From: Microbacterium galbinum
GTDB lineage: Bacteria; Actinomycetota; Actinomycetes; Actinomycetales; Microbacteriaceae
NCBI RefSeq assembly: GCF_023091225.1
Contig: NZ_JAHWXM010000003.1
Coordinates: 1 to 64,000 of the forward strand
DNA: 64,000 bases
Direction of reading: 5' to 3'
In this document: piece by piece, positions 1 to 7,956 of the stretch
How the letters are laid out: each line of letters begins with the position of its first letter
Numbering within the stretch: position 1 is the first letter of the stretch
Notes under the pieces: generated by a model
Database searches by the model: none
What the model was told of the DNA's origin: nothing
The model's input: only the letters and a program-made list of their open reading frames with translations
Program-made: the position numbers and the translations under genes

Positions 1-227
1 GCGGGAGCGGCCGGGGCTGGCTGGGCAGGCGCGGCGGGCGCTGCCGGAGCGGGTGCCGCGGGCGCCGGGGCGGCAGGTGCGCCAGGCGCGGCCGGGGCCG
101 CAGGCGGAGCGCCAGCGGGGTCATCGGCGAAGCGGATACCGCGCAGCTCGAACGAGGTCGGGCCGATCTGGGCCATGCCGTCGCGGTTCATCGCGACCGG
201 GTGCCGGTACTTCGTGGGTGTTGCCAT
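1..227 (-). CDS. Phage head protein (probable scaffolding protein), N-terminal part
   Basis: This gene runs off the left edge; only about 75 codons are visible. It starts MATPTKYRHPVAMNRDG, contains IGPTSFELRGIRFADDP, then becomes an Ala/Pro-rich low-complexity stretch. A strong Shine-Dalgarno (AGGAGG on the minus strand, about 234-239) fixes the ATG at 227. It is the next leftward gene after the MuF head protein, the place where actinophages usually carry the scaffolding protein and then the major capsid protein. The scaffold call rests on position and composition, not on a recognised domain. A capsid-associated or decoration protein is possible. Confidence 0.5.
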   Translation of the reverse strand, partial: MATPTKYRHPVAMNRDGMAQIGPTSFELRGIRFADDPAGAPPAAPAAPGAPAAPAPAAPAPAAPAAPAQPAPAAP

Positions 228-330
228 GGTGAGCCTCCTGCTCATTGGTGACCTCGACGCCCTGCGCGTGAGGAGAGAGACCGTGCCGTCGCAGTGCAGG
301 GCCAACGACGGCACGGAGCGTGTGGGGCGA

Positions 331-342
331 TATCATCGCCGG
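331..342 (+). promoter_or_regulatory. Candidate leaderless promoter for the 343 gene
   Basis: A TATCAT -10 hexamer (331-336) sits 12 bases before the ATG at 343 and no Shine-Dalgarno precedes that ATG, so transcription probably starts at or next to the start codon. The -35 region is not recognisable. The same spacing recurs before other rightward genes of the prophage and host genes in the window. Confidence 0.45.
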
Positions 343-807
343 ATGGAGCAATGGGTGCCGCTGTTCGTCGCGGTCGTGGGCGCAGTCGCGGCCGTGAGCG
401 TCGCGTTCTGGAACAGCCGCGGTGAGTCGGCAGAGCTACGTCAGCTCAAGGCGATGAACGAGGTGATCGCTGGTCTGTCCGATTTTCCATCCGGGATGAG
501 CCAGTTCACCGAGGCGCGGAACGACCTGCTGATGCGCGTCGCGCGAAGGGTGAAGAGCGCCCCGAAGCGTCGGAACGCCGCGGTCGGAATCGCGGCCGGG
601 GTCGTCGTCGTGGCGTTCGCAGCGTGGGCTTTCGCGACGTACGTGCCCACCCTCACGACCGAGCAGGCTTCGACGCTCGCTCAGGTCCTCGTGATCGTCG
701 TGAGCCTCGCTGGGCTGGCGATGGGCTGGCTCGGCATGGACGCTGCGAAGGCTGCCAGTAACCGCGCCCGCCGCCTGACTGCGCGTGAGGGTGCGGACGA
801 CGATTGA
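343..807 (+). CDS. Small membrane protein, prophage cargo; possible immunity or exclusion factor
   Basis: A 154-residue protein with hydrophobic segments at about residues 4-20, 88-106 and 116-134 and a charged C-terminus ending EGADDD. I do not recognise a family. The start chosen is the ATG 12 bases after a TATCAT box; a longer frame upstream would run through the start of the neighbouring head gene. It faces against the leftward structural genes and lies between the MuF-toxin gene and the scaffold-like gene, so it is probably expressed separately in the lysogen. Its place beside a MuF toxin makes an immunity role worth testing, but a membrane protein is an unusual partner for a cytosolic nuclease, and superinfection exclusion is equally plausible. 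Confidence 0.6.
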   Translation: MEQWVPLFVAVVGAVAAVSVAFWNSRGESAELRQLKAMNEVIAGLSDFPSGMSQFTEARNDLLMRVARRVKSAPKRRNAAVGIAAGVVVVAFAAWAFATYVPTLTTEQASTLAQVLVIVVSLAGLAMGWLGMDAAKAASNRARRLTAREGADDD

Positions 808-943
808 TCCCGGCCGGGGCAGGTCCACCTGGCGCAGAAAGGTAAGCGCTTCGTGAGTGGCCTTCGCGGAGAATCTCGGAGCCAGCGTTGACCCCAGCCG
901 GAATGATCTATACACCGCCCAGACGAGCGGGTAGAATCGGGGT

Positions 944-990
944 GAACGCGGCAGGCAGTCCCCTCGGATAGCCGGGCCGCGTTCTCTTAT
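944..990 (+). terminator. Stem-loop with T-rich tail, rightward terminator
   Basis: GAACGCGG (944-951) pairs with CCGCGTTC (977-984) and is followed on the + strand by TCTTATT. It would stop transcripts of the rightward gene that ends at 807. It lies just past the stop codon of the leftward MuF gene (987). A TAGAAT box at about 934-939 precedes the stem, so a short RNA from here is also conceivable. Confidence 0.5.
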
Positions 991-2684
991 TCCTTGGTCA
1001 GCCAGGTCACCCGACCGGACCGGTCGATCACGATCACCTCGCGGAACCAGTCGCTGCCAGCGAGTCGCCGGCGGGCGTCCGCGAGCGCGGTGGCTTCATC
1101 GAGCGGGCTTCGCGCGAGGTCGAGCACGATCCGCTGCACGCCCTGATCCTTGGCGCGCGCGAACTGGTTCGAGATCGTGTTCTTCCCGGCACCCTCGGGG
1201 CTCTTGAAGTCCCACACCTGCCCGCGGATCGTGACGTCCGGGTTCTTCACCCCGTGAGTGAAGTCCTCGACGCGCCACTGCACGTTGACTCCAGCTCGGG
1301 CGAGACGGTCGCCGGTCGCGAGCTCGTGCGCACGCGGGAACGCCCCGGACGGGACGGTCTGTGCACCGCGGTTCGATGGGCGGACGTCGCCGAGCGTACG
1401 CGCAGAGACGCGGTCGGCGGCGACCAGCGGGCGCGGAGCCTGCGGGGGAGAAGCCGGGGTCGAGCGTCCGCCCGGACCTCGCCCGTCAGCGAAACCGAGC
1501 TGCTCACGGTACGACTGGCGGTTCCTGCCGGTATCCCGGATGAAGTCGCGCATGTCGGCCTGAGCGCCGCGGACGTCCTGTGCGGCCTTGCGTCGGTCCG
1601 TATCGGTCATCGCCGACGCCTCGCGGCGCTTCGCGGACCGGATCTCGCGCTCGAGCGAACGCTGCTTCGCGCGCTCCTTCTCGGCGGCCTCGTCGTACGT
1701 GGTGTCGCCCTGGGGAACTGTGAGGCCGGGGGAGTAGGCGACGAGACGGCAGCGGCAGTTCGGGTGTCCCCAGCCTGCCGCGCGCGCGCCGTCGACCGTG
1801 CCGGAGACGTAAACGGTCACGGAGCCGGAGTCTGTGGCGTGGGGGAGCACGCGGGGCCCGGCGGGCGTCCCATCCGTGGAGAGGATCGCGCCCGCCCACG
1901 CCGCGCACTTCCGACACGAGTCGAGACCGCGGACGACGGTGACGAGGTTGATGCCCGACTGGCCCATGCGCCAGATCCCGGCGTCGTTGAACGCCCGGTT
2001 CACGGTCGTGCGGCCGGCCATCTCGGCGTAGGCACCGATCGTCCACCGGCGGTCAGCGCGGTCGACGAACCCGGTGATGCCCTCGGCGAGGAACCGCTGC
2101 ACGGTCGCCGCCTGCTGGACACGCGACGTCGTGACGCCGAGGAGAGTGTTCGGCGAGTACATCGCGACGATGCGCTGGTACGCGTCCTGCGGGTAGCGGG
2201 TGAGGCGCTGGTTCAGCACTTCCAACCGCGACTGCAGCGACAGGGCGACCATCGCGACGGCCTGGGATGCGGAGCCGACGACGGGTGCGACGCGGGGGAC
2301 GCCGGCGAACCGCAGAGATGCGGCTGCTGCGGCTTCACCCTCGTTCGCGGCGATCGTGACGAGCCGGTTCGCGAGATCCTCGCGGCGTAGGTCGGACACG
2401 ATCTGGAGCGCGATCGCCTGCAGCTCGCGGGTCGCCGCGGCGCGGTGCGCTGCGAGCTCGGCGAGTGCGCGGTTCCGTGCACGCCGTTCCGCGACCGTCA
2501 TCCCCATGCCGCCGTCGTCGGATGACAGGAGGCCGGAGAGGTGGAAGTCGCGGGCGGCGCGGGTGGCGACTTCGCGGATCAGTGCGTCCTCGGCGTCCCG
2601 GTAGCGGGATGCGAGGTACTGCGACAGCTCCTCGATGAGTTCCTCGACGGACTCGCGCTCGGGGTTCGGGACGAACAGTGCCAC
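987..2684 (-). CDS. MuF-family phage head protein with C-terminal PD-(D/E)xK nuclease-toxin domain
   Basis: This 565-residue protein joins two parts. Residues about 1-320 are a minor head (Mu gpF/SPP1 gp7-like) protein, with the metal-type signature DSCRKC (C257, C260) and GWGHPNCRC (C310, C312). After a charged coiled-coil and Pro-rich linker (about 330-440) comes a C-terminal domain (about 445-565) with E454, NPDVTI (D483) and WDFKSP (D492, K494), the layout of a PD-(D/E)xK nuclease; the spacing resembles CdiA-type tRNA-nuclease toxins. MuF proteins carrying exchangeable C-terminal toxins are known in temperate phages. It starts at GTG 2684 behind GGAGGAC, and the portal gene lies 12 bases upstream. 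The nuclease call is from motifs only. The nearest candidate partner is the opposite-strand gene at 343. Confidence 0.8.
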   Translation of the reverse strand: MALFVPNPERESVEELIEELSQYLASRYRDAEDALIREVATRAARDFHLSGLLSSDDGGMGMTVAERRARNRALAELAAHRAAATRELQAIALQIVSDLRREDLANRLVTIAANEGEAAAAASLRFAGVPRVAPVVGSASQAVAMVALSLQSRLEVLNQRLTRYPQDAYQRIVAMYSPNTLLGVTTSRVQQAATVQRFLAEGITGFVDRADRRWTIGAYAEMAGRTTVNRAFNDAGIWRMGQSGINLVTVVRGLDSCRKCAAWAGAILSTDGTPAGPRVLPHATDSGSVTVYVSGTVDGARAAGWGHPNCRCRLVAYSPGLTVPQGDTTYDEAAEKERAKQRSLEREIRSAKRREASAMTDTDRRKAAQDVRGAQADMRDFIRDTGRNRQSYREQLGFADGRGPGGRSTPASPPQAPRPLVAADRVSARTLGDVRPSNRGAQTVPSGAFPRAHELATGDRLARAGVNVQWRVEDFTHGVKNPDVTIRGQVWDFKSPEGAGKNTISNQFARAKDQGVQRIVLDLARSPLDEATALADARRRLAGSDWFREVIVIDRSGRVTWLTKE

Positions 2685-2696
2685 GATGTCCTCCGA

Positions 2697-4271
2697 TCAG
2701 TCCTCCGTGTCCGCCTCGTCGGGGTCGTCTCCGTCGAAGGTGGCCGGGTCGAGTACTGCTGGGCGCTCGGCTCGGATCGCTTCGACTTCGCGGCCGATCT
2801 GCTCGTCTTCCCAGTCCGGGTTCGCACGGCGGACCTTCTGCTCGAGCGATATCGCCGAAGCGGTGTCGAGCAGGGTCAGGGTGCGGGCGAGCTTCTCCGG
2901 GTCCTCCTGGGACACGTCCGGGAAGACGACGGTCGGCTGCTCGAAGCGGCCACCGCCCTTCCCCCGGAACACGGCGCCGTCGATCTCCAGCGCCACCGAA
3001 GCGGCCCGGGAGATCGCAACGCGCTCCTGGAGGATCTTCTTGTCGCGGGTGCGCTCGGACGCTTTCTCGCGGTCGGAGACTTCCTTCGCGGTCATCTGCG
3101 ACGAGGTGTTGTAGTCGCCCCACGCGGACTGTGAGAACCCGGCCTTGCGGAGGATCTCACGGTAGATGCCGAACGCGGTCTTCTCGTGCTCCTCGACACG
3201 GATGTCGAACTGCACCTTGTCGAACGCGACCTTCCCGGGCTCGCCGGGCACGTTCAGACCTGCGAAGATCTCGCGTCCGGTGTCGAAAGAACCACCCTGC
3301 CCGACCATGCCGTAGTCGAGCGCGGCTTCCGGGACGAGGATCTTGCCGGCGCCGAGGCGCAGGTCCCGCATCCACGAGGAGAACGTCTCGTCGAGGAAGT
3401 CGAACAGCGAGTGCAGCTGCGCGAAGTCGGAGCGGCCCGTGTGCGCGAGCACGCCCTTCTTCCGCCATGCCGCAGTCGGAATGTTGGGGTTGTACACCGC
3501 CGTCAGCCGGTCGATGCCGGTCGGGATGATGGAGGCGCTGTTCACGAGGCCCGCGTACATGGCGGTCTCGGGGATAGCGTCGAGAGGGACGCGGCGGCCG
3601 AGGTTGTCGCCCTTTCCCTCGAACAGGGCGTGCTCGATGTACCCGACAGCGTGGTGCTCGAGGTGCCGGTAGTGGACGGAGCCCTTCACGTACTCGGACC
3701 AGAGCGTGCACTCGATCATGCGGCCGGAGCGGAACGTCGGAATGATGACGTCGGCGGCGGACGGTTCCAGCCACGCGTGATCGGCGACCTGATCGTCCCA
3801 GCGGACGACGAGCGCGACGGCGCCGAGCGCGGACTTGAGCTCGCCCATCATGTTGAACGTCGCGTGCGCTTCGTCACCGTTCGCGATCAGGTCGAGGCGG
3901 GCCTGTGCCTTCCCGTCACGACGGAGCGTCTGCTCTCCGGGGGCAGCGAGACGCACCTCGGGCGGCTCGGCGAACACCAGGTCGGAAGCGAGGGTCGCGA
4001 GGTCGGCCGGGGCGGGCACGTGCAGTCGTGCGCGGTTCTCATTCGACGGGACCGGGCGGCCCCAGAAGAACCGGGACGCGGTGCCGACGAGACCGCCCTG
4101 CATCTGCTGGCCGTTGCGGACGTGGGTCGGGCGCACCGTGGCCGTGCGCTGGTAAAGCTTCTGCAGCGCGTCGACATCACCCGTGTACCAGGCGTCGTTC
4201 TCCGCGAACGCCTTGTACGCGGTGTCCCACGGAGCGGGGAGCCATGCGGAGTTGGGGGCGGGGATCGGCAT
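2697..4271 (-). CDS. Phage portal protein
   Basis: A 524-residue protein of the SPP1 gp6-like portal family, which forms the dodecameric ring at the head vertex through which DNA is packaged and ejected. The N-terminal part (AWYTGDVDALQKLYQ), the conserved core and the acidic C-terminus (DGDDPDEADTED) match actinophage portals in length and order. It lies 16 bases after the large terminase and 12 bases before the MuF gene, the classic terminase-portal-MuF order. The ATG at 4271 has a good ribosome site (GGGGAGCC in the leftward reading). Confidence 0.88.
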   Translation of the reverse strand: MPIPAPNSAWLPAPWDTAYKAFAENDAWYTGDVDALQKLYQRTATVRPTHVRNGQQMQGGLVGTASRFFWGRPVPSNENRARLHVPAPADLATLASDLVFAEPPEVRLAAPGEQTLRRDGKAQARLDLIANGDEAHATFNMMGELKSALGAVALVVRWDDQVADHAWLEPSAADVIIPTFRSGRMIECTLWSEYVKGSVHYRHLEHHAVGYIEHALFEGKGDNLGRRVPLDAIPETAMYAGLVNSASIIPTGIDRLTAVYNPNIPTAAWRKKGVLAHTGRSDFAQLHSLFDFLDETFSSWMRDLRLGAGKILVPEAALDYGMVGQGGSFDTGREIFAGLNVPGEPGKVAFDKVQFDIRVEEHEKTAFGIYREILRKAGFSQSAWGDYNTSSQMTAKEVSDREKASERTRDKKILQERVAISRAASVALEIDGAVFRGKGGGRFEQPTVVFPDVSQEDPEKLARTLTLLDTASAISLEQKVRRANPDWEDEQIGREVEAIRAERPAVLDPATFDGDDPDEADTED

Positions 4272-4287
4272 GGCTCCCCTTTCCGGG

Positions 4288-5577
4288 TCAGGCGGCGGCG
4301 AGCTGCGGTTTCCAGTAGTTCGTCGTCGAGTGGGTGATGTAGCGTCCGCCGTCGAGGGAGTGGTCGTTTTCTTTCACGACGACGTCTTCGCCGGCGTCGG
4401 TCGCTTTCGCGTCCCACCGGTACTCGGTGACTTCCTCGATCCAGCCAGCGCACCGGTCGGTGACGATCATCTGGTCGTTGTCGAGGAGGTTCGCGACGGT
4501 CTTGATGCCGGGGAGCACGTCGTTCACGGCAGGCCAGGGGGAGAGGCCCGTGCCGCGGAGATCCTGCTGCATCTGCATGTGCATCGACGCGGCGGCCGGG
4601 TCGAGCATCAGGAACCGTGGCGAGATCGACAGCGGGTACGGGGTGTGGTCCTGGGGGAGCCACGCACGGAACCGCTGCGACAGGGCGGCGTCCGTGAGAC
4701 GGAGGTCGCCGTGGTCCTTCGGGTTGTACCGCCACTCGTCCATCATCACGAGGCGCGGCTTCGGCTCGTCGGTGACGCCGAGCATCAGCGCCGCGGTGGT
4801 GTTCGTCGTGCCGTAGTCCATCCCGATACCCATGACGTCGCGCAGGCGCGGCATCTGGCCCCACGGGATGACGTGACGCTTCGGGTCCCACATCGGGTAG
4901 ACGGCGCCCTCGGCGTTCGTCCACTCGCCCTTGATCATCCGGTCGTAGAACACGCCGGAGAAGGACCGTTCCATGTCGGCGATGTACTCGGCCGGCAGGT
5001 TCGGGTTGTCCTTCATCGTGAAGTGGAACGAGATGAGGTTTTTCGCCGCGCCGGGGACGATCCAGTTCTTCCGGATCCAGTGGTTCCGGGACGCGGGATT
5101 CATCGTCGCGAGGAGACGGGCGCCCTCGACACGGAGTCGGGAGACGAGCATGTTCCAGAACACCTCGGGCAGCAGCGCCGCCTCATCGACGTACGCGAGC
5201 GCCACCGTCGAACCCTGGATGCGGCCGACCGACTCCTTGTTCGATGCGCCGATGACCATGACCTCGCGACCGAGGATCCGCGCGGACGAAGCGCCCGGCG
5301 TGTAGATGATCTGCGATGAGATCACTGTGCCGAAGATCTCCGTGTTCTGGAACAGCACGAACACGTTCTGGTACACGGTCTGCAGGGTGCGGCCGACGAT
5401 CACGATGATCCCGGTCCGGGGCGCGATGCGCACGGCCAGGAGGAACGCGAAGAGGCTGATGACCGTCTTCCCCGACGACACGGCACCGAACCAGAGAGCC
5501 AGCTTGAACCGCATCGCATCGACGAGCGACAGCAGCTGAGCCCGCGACACCATCTGCTCGAGCTCGTCAAGCCTCAT
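4288..5577 (-). CDS. terL: Terminase large subunit
   Basis: The packaging motor: a 429-residue protein with an N-terminal ATPase and a C-terminal RNase H-fold nuclease. Walker A is GAVSSGKT near residue 31, Walker B is VALAYVDEA, and the first nuclease aspartate is in GIGMDYGTTNT, with further acidic positions in FLMLDPAA. Length is normal for phage large terminases. The start overlaps the end of the small terminase gene by 11 bases, so the two are probably translationally coupled. Confidence 0.92.
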   Translation of the reverse strand: MRLDELEQMVSRAQLLSLVDAMRFKLALWFGAVSSGKTVISLFAFLLAVRIAPRTGIIVIVGRTLQTVYQNVFVLFQNTEIFGTVISSQIIYTPGASSARILGREVMVIGASNKESVGRIQGSTVALAYVDEAALLPEVFWNMLVSRLRVEGARLLATMNPASRNHWIRKNWIVPGAAKNLISFHFTMKDNPNLPAEYIADMERSFSGVFYDRMIKGEWTNAEGAVYPMWDPKRHVIPWGQMPRLRDVMGIGMDYGTTNTTAALMLGVTDEPKPRLVMMDEWRYNPKDHGDLRLTDAALSQRFRAWLPQDHTPYPLSISPRFLMLDPAAASMHMQMQQDLRGTGLSPWPAVNDVLPGIKTVANLLDNDQMIVTDRCAGWIEEVTEYRWDAKATDAGEDVVVKENDHSLDGGRYITHSTTNYWKPQLAAA

Positions 5578-6082
5578 CGGTCGAGGTCTCCGCTCGCAGT
5601 CGATCCGCGACAGCCGTGAACCCGGCAGCGAGAGTGTCGATCACACCAACAGCCTCATCGAGACCAGAGTCCGACTTCTCCACGATGCGGGTCAGCTTGT
5701 CGAACGTGATCCCCGCCGTCGTGATGATGTTCCGCTTCACCTCGACCGGAGCAGACTCGAGCAGGTGCTCGTTGTAGTCGTTGTCCTTGCCGCCGAAGTT
5801 GTACACCAGGTACTCGCCGTCGATGTCGTCGAGCATCGCCTCGGACGCCGCCAGCATCTTCTCCGCCAACCGGAGCCGGCCAGCCGCGAGGTCGATCGTG
5901 TGCGCCTTCGTGGCCGCCTCAGTCTCGGAGCGGTCAAACTCCACACCGGCACGCTTCGCCCACCGGGTGATCGTCGCCGGGTCGAGATCCAGCTCGCGGG
6001 CTATCGCGTTCCGTGACATGCCCTGATCGAACAGCGCCTTCGCGCGTTCCTGCGTTTCGGAGTTCATCGGTGAACGCGCCAC
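5567..6082 (-). CDS. terS: Terminase small subunit-like DNA-binding protein
   Basis: A 171-residue protein whose first 50 residues hold a resolvase-like helix-turn-helix (GMSRNAIARELDLDPATITR), followed by a helical, acidic region suited to oligomerisation. In this position, directly before the large terminase and overlapping it, it should recognise the packaging site and load the motor. It starts at GTG 6082 with GAGGTGA upstream; an in-frame ATG five codons later is an alternative. The terminase call rests on HTH plus context. Confidence 0.75.
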   Translation of the reverse strand: MARSPMNSETQERAKALFDQGMSRNAIARELDLDPATITRWAKRAGVEFDRSETEAATKAHTIDLAAGRLRLAEKMLAASEAMLDDIDGEYLVYNFGGKDNDYNEHLLESAPVEVKRNIITTAGITFDKLTRIVEKSDSGLDEAVGVIDTLAAGFTAVADRLRAETSTDEA

Positions 6083-6157
6083 GGTAGATCACCTCGACTC
6101 GGGCCTCTTGCCCTCTGCGGGATGCGCTCTGTCGGCGCTCTCTGGGATGCTGTGGGG

Positions 6158-6460
6158 ATGCTGGAGTTCAGGGTGTGTACGGTCTGCCGGGAGTCGCATG
6201 CGCTCCGTAGCGATGGCCGCATGTCGATCCATGAGACGGCTGATGGTGCGCGGTGCGAGGAGCCGGAGCAGCGGTCGCCTCGACGCGGCGTGCCGTTCTC
6301 GCGGACCGATCCTGGGGAGCGGGAGAGGCGCGCGGCTTTCGGCGCAGCGAGTGAGGCTAAGCGTCGGGCGAACCCGAGACCAGCTGATCGCCGGATCTAC
6401 GCTGTCGGCGGGGTCGAGGTGGTGCGCGGGGGTCTGCCAACGCATGGCCGTCGTCGGTGA
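6158..6460 (+). CDS. Small zinc-ribbon-like protein, rightward prophage gene
   Basis: A 100-residue protein starting MLEFRVCTVCRESHALRSDG, with CxxC, then a His (SIHE) and a further Cys (GARCEE) in a compact N-terminal zinc-site arrangement, and a basic Arg-rich C-terminal half. The ATG at 6158 is 12 bases after GATGCT (6146-6151) and has no Shine-Dalgarno, so I take it as leaderless; an upstream in-frame start at 6122 would add residues of no clear character. It points away from the terminase genes. No function recognised. Confidence 0.55.
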   Translation: MLEFRVCTVCRESHALRSDGRMSIHETADGARCEEPEQRSPRRGVPFSRTDPGERERRAAFGAASEAKRRANPRPADRRIYAVGGVEVVRGGLPTHGRRR

Positions 6461-6528
6461 TGTCCGTGGCCGGTCCTATGCTGTGCGGAACCCGCGCGCA
6501 GGGCGCGGGCCTACGAGGGAGGAAACAC

Positions 6529-6711
6529 ATGGCGGACCAGAGTTCGACTAAGGCAGCGCTCTATGGAGCGATCACGACGGAGATCGGCAACCTTTCGAAG
6601 ATCGGTGGCACGGCTCCGCGGGCGCGCGCCCTTGCAGAGCTGGCACTCGCGTATCGGTACGTCTCCGGTGGGGAGCAGCCGGGCAGCACCGCGGTGCACG
6701 TCGAGAAGTAG
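6529..6711 (+). CDS. Small hypothetical phage protein
   Basis: A 60-residue protein starting MADQSSTKAALYGAITTE. The ATG at 6529 follows a strong ribosome site (AGGGAGGAAA) with good spacing, unlike the leaderless rightward genes nearby. The sequence is helical and Ala-rich in the middle. It lies between the zinc-ribbon gene at 6158 and a strong terminator and could share a transcript with the former; a TATGCT box at 6477-6482 may be its own -10. No family recognised. Confidence 0.6.
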   Translation: MADQSSTKAALYGAITTEIGNLSKIGGTAPRARALAELALAYRYVSGGEQPGSTAVHVEK

Positions 6712-6718
6712 GCGGTAT

Positions 6719-6763
6719 GAGCGAAGCCCCGGTGATCCTCGTGTGAGGGCCGGGGCTTCGCTC
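6719..6763 (+). terminator. Bidirectional stem-loop between convergent genes
   Basis: GAGCGAAGCCCCGG (6719-6732) is perfectly repeated in reverse complement at 6750-6763, a 14-base stem with a 17-base loop. It lies 8 bases after the stop at 6711 and before the convergent gene ending at 6813. There is no T run, as is common in actinobacterial terminators. Confidence 0.7.
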
Positions 6764-6812
6764 TAGGCGGACTGGTCCACCATCTACGTTCTATCGTTGC
6801 GGGTTTCGCGAA

Positions 6813-7091
6813 TTAATGCGAGCGCCGTTCGAGCGTGTCGGGCATGGGCTCCAGCGTGCCGTCCTCGTTGACGTAGGCGTTCACGTCTGTGACGCGCAGG
6901 TCGTGGTCGGTGCTGGGGATGATGCGGACTCGGCCGATCTCGGGGCGTTCGCCCTGGATGGTGCCGACGACGCGCTGACGCACCGGATAGGCGCGCTCGG
7001 TGCCGAACGTGAAGGCCCCGCCACCCTCGACCATGTCGGTCTCGATGCTCTTCGTGATCCAGGCTTCGTCAGGAATGTCCGCGATGTTCAT
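6813..7091 (-). CDS. Hypothetical phage protein
   Basis: A 92-residue protein (MNIADIPDEAWITKSIETDM...). It is acidic with several predicted beta strands (GAFTFGTERAYPVRQRVVG, RVRIIPSTDHDLRV). It overlaps the excisionase-like gene upstream by 4 bases (ATGA), so it belongs to the leftward operon. No family recognised. Confidence 0.6.
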   Translation of the reverse strand: MNIADIPDEAWITKSIETDMVEGGGAFTFGTERAYPVRQRVVGTIQGERPEIGRVRIIPSTDHDLRVTDVNAYVNEDGTLEPMPDTLERRSH

Positions 7092-7306
7092 CGCCCGATC
7101 TTCCCACTGGGCACGCCGCGGGGTCTACCGCGTCGAACGCTGGGTTCGATGCGGAGCACGGCTTTCGACAGGACCATCGTGACTCCGGACGCGTTCGTGC
7201 GTGAGGCGAGGCGGCCGGCGTCGATCCAGCGGTAGATCTGCGACACGTGCCTGCTGATCAGCACGGCGGCCTCCTTCGCTGTCACCCACTCCTTCGGGTC
7301 AGCCAT
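7088..7306 (-). CDS. Helix-turn-helix protein, excisionase/MerR-like
   Basis: A 72-residue protein with one DNA-binding unit: VTAKEAAVLISRHVSQIYRW followed by IDAGRLASR, the pattern of phage excisionases and MerR-type winged helices. The basic tail (SVRRGRPRGVPSGKIGR) also fits DNA binding. The ATG at 7306 follows AGGGAG; longer upstream frames have no start support. It could be a recombination directionality factor for the serine integrase, although it is about 15 kb away, or a late-gene regulator. Confidence 0.65.
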   Translation of the reverse strand: MADPKEWVTAKEAAVLISRHVSQIYRWIDAGRLASRTNASGVTMVLSKAVLRIEPSVRRGRPRGVPSGKIGR

Positions 7307-7475
7307 CGTTTCTCCCTTCGAGGTGATTGCCTGCGGCGTCGTGCGGGCCGCAGATGAAATGGCCCGAGAAGTCGACGTTCGTGTCGGTGACGATGAGGCG
7401 TCCTTCGGCGGTGTGCCCGTCCTGCTCGATGCGGCCATAGCCAGGACGCAGGATCGTCAGCTTCGGTTCAGCCAC
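7299..7475 (-). CDS. Small hypothetical phage protein
   Basis: A 58-residue protein from GTG 7475 (MAEPKLTILRPGYGRIEQDG...) with a beta-rich N-terminal half and one Cys/His pair (FICGPHD). It overlaps the HTH gene by 8 bases and the 29-residue membrane peptide by 8 bases, so it sits in a coupled leftward chain. The GTG start is chosen because the upstream frame belongs to the previous gene. No family recognised. Confidence 0.5.
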   Translation of the reverse strand: MAEPKLTILRPGYGRIEQDGHTAEGRLIVTDTNVDFSGHFICGPHDAAGNHLEGRNDG

Positions 7476-7557
7476 GGCGTCGCCCCCACATCTGAACCAG
7501 CATTGAGGCGACGACGGCACCGATCGCAGCCGACAGGATCGCTCCGAGGTCAAGCAC
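7468..7557 (-). CDS. 29-residue single-pass membrane peptide
   Basis: A very short gene: GTG at 7557 follows GGAAGGAGG with 5-6 bases spacing, and encodes MLDLGAILSAAIGAVVASML plus VQMWGRRRG. That is one membrane helix followed by a positive-inside tail. The stop overlaps the start of the next gene by 8 bases. Small peptides of this kind are common in actinophages but their role is not known. Confidence 0.6.
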   Translation of the reverse strand: MLDLGAILSAAIGAVVASMLVQMWGRRRG

Positions 7558-7637
7558 CAGTGCCTCCTTCCTGCTCGTGGTTGTGGGGCGTAACCCCGAG
7601 TACCGGGGCCGACGCTCGGGGTTGCACTCTTGCGCGC

Positions 7638-7666
7638 TTCACGGGCGATGCCCTCGTGGCTATGCT
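7638..7666 (+). promoter_or_regulatory. Leaderless promoter for the 7673 gene
   Basis: TTCACG (7638-7643), a 17-base spacer and TATGCT (7661-7666) precede the ATG at 7673 by the usual 12 bases from the -10, with no ribosome site. Confidence 0.55.
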
Positions 7667-7672
7667 TCGGAT

Positions 7673-7948
7673 ATGAGCGGCCAGGCAGCGGAACCCTCGT
7701 TGGTGCAACAACGCCTGGCGTTGCAGCGCGAGCGCACCATCGCGATGGTCCTGTTGGTCTTCCAAGTGGTTGGAACGGCGTTTATTGCTTTCGCGGTCAT
7801 TGTCGATAGCCGCGATTGGTACTGGTGGGCTCTGGTGGCCGCGTGTGGCGTCGTCGTCGCTGTTGGCGCTCGCCGATTCCGCAGGGCGAACGCGGCGATC
7901 AACGATTTCGCGAAGAGGCACGGCAGAGACGCCGGGCGCCAGCGATAG
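7673..7948 (+). CDS. Two-helix membrane protein, rightward prophage cargo
   Basis: A 91-residue protein (MSGQAAEPSLVQQRLALQRE...) with two membrane segments at about residues 24-43 and 49-67 and a basic, probably cytoplasmic C-terminus. It is transcribed against the surrounding phage operon from its own leaderless-type promoter, which suggests expression in the lysogen. Superinfection exclusion or host-surface change is possible; nothing more specific can be seen. Confidence 0.6.
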   Translation: MSGQAAEPSLVQQRLALQRERTIAMVLLVFQVVGTAFIAFAVIVDSRDWYWWALVAACGVVVAVGARRFRRANAAINDFAKRHGRDAGRQR

Positions 7949-7956
7949 TTCCGCGC

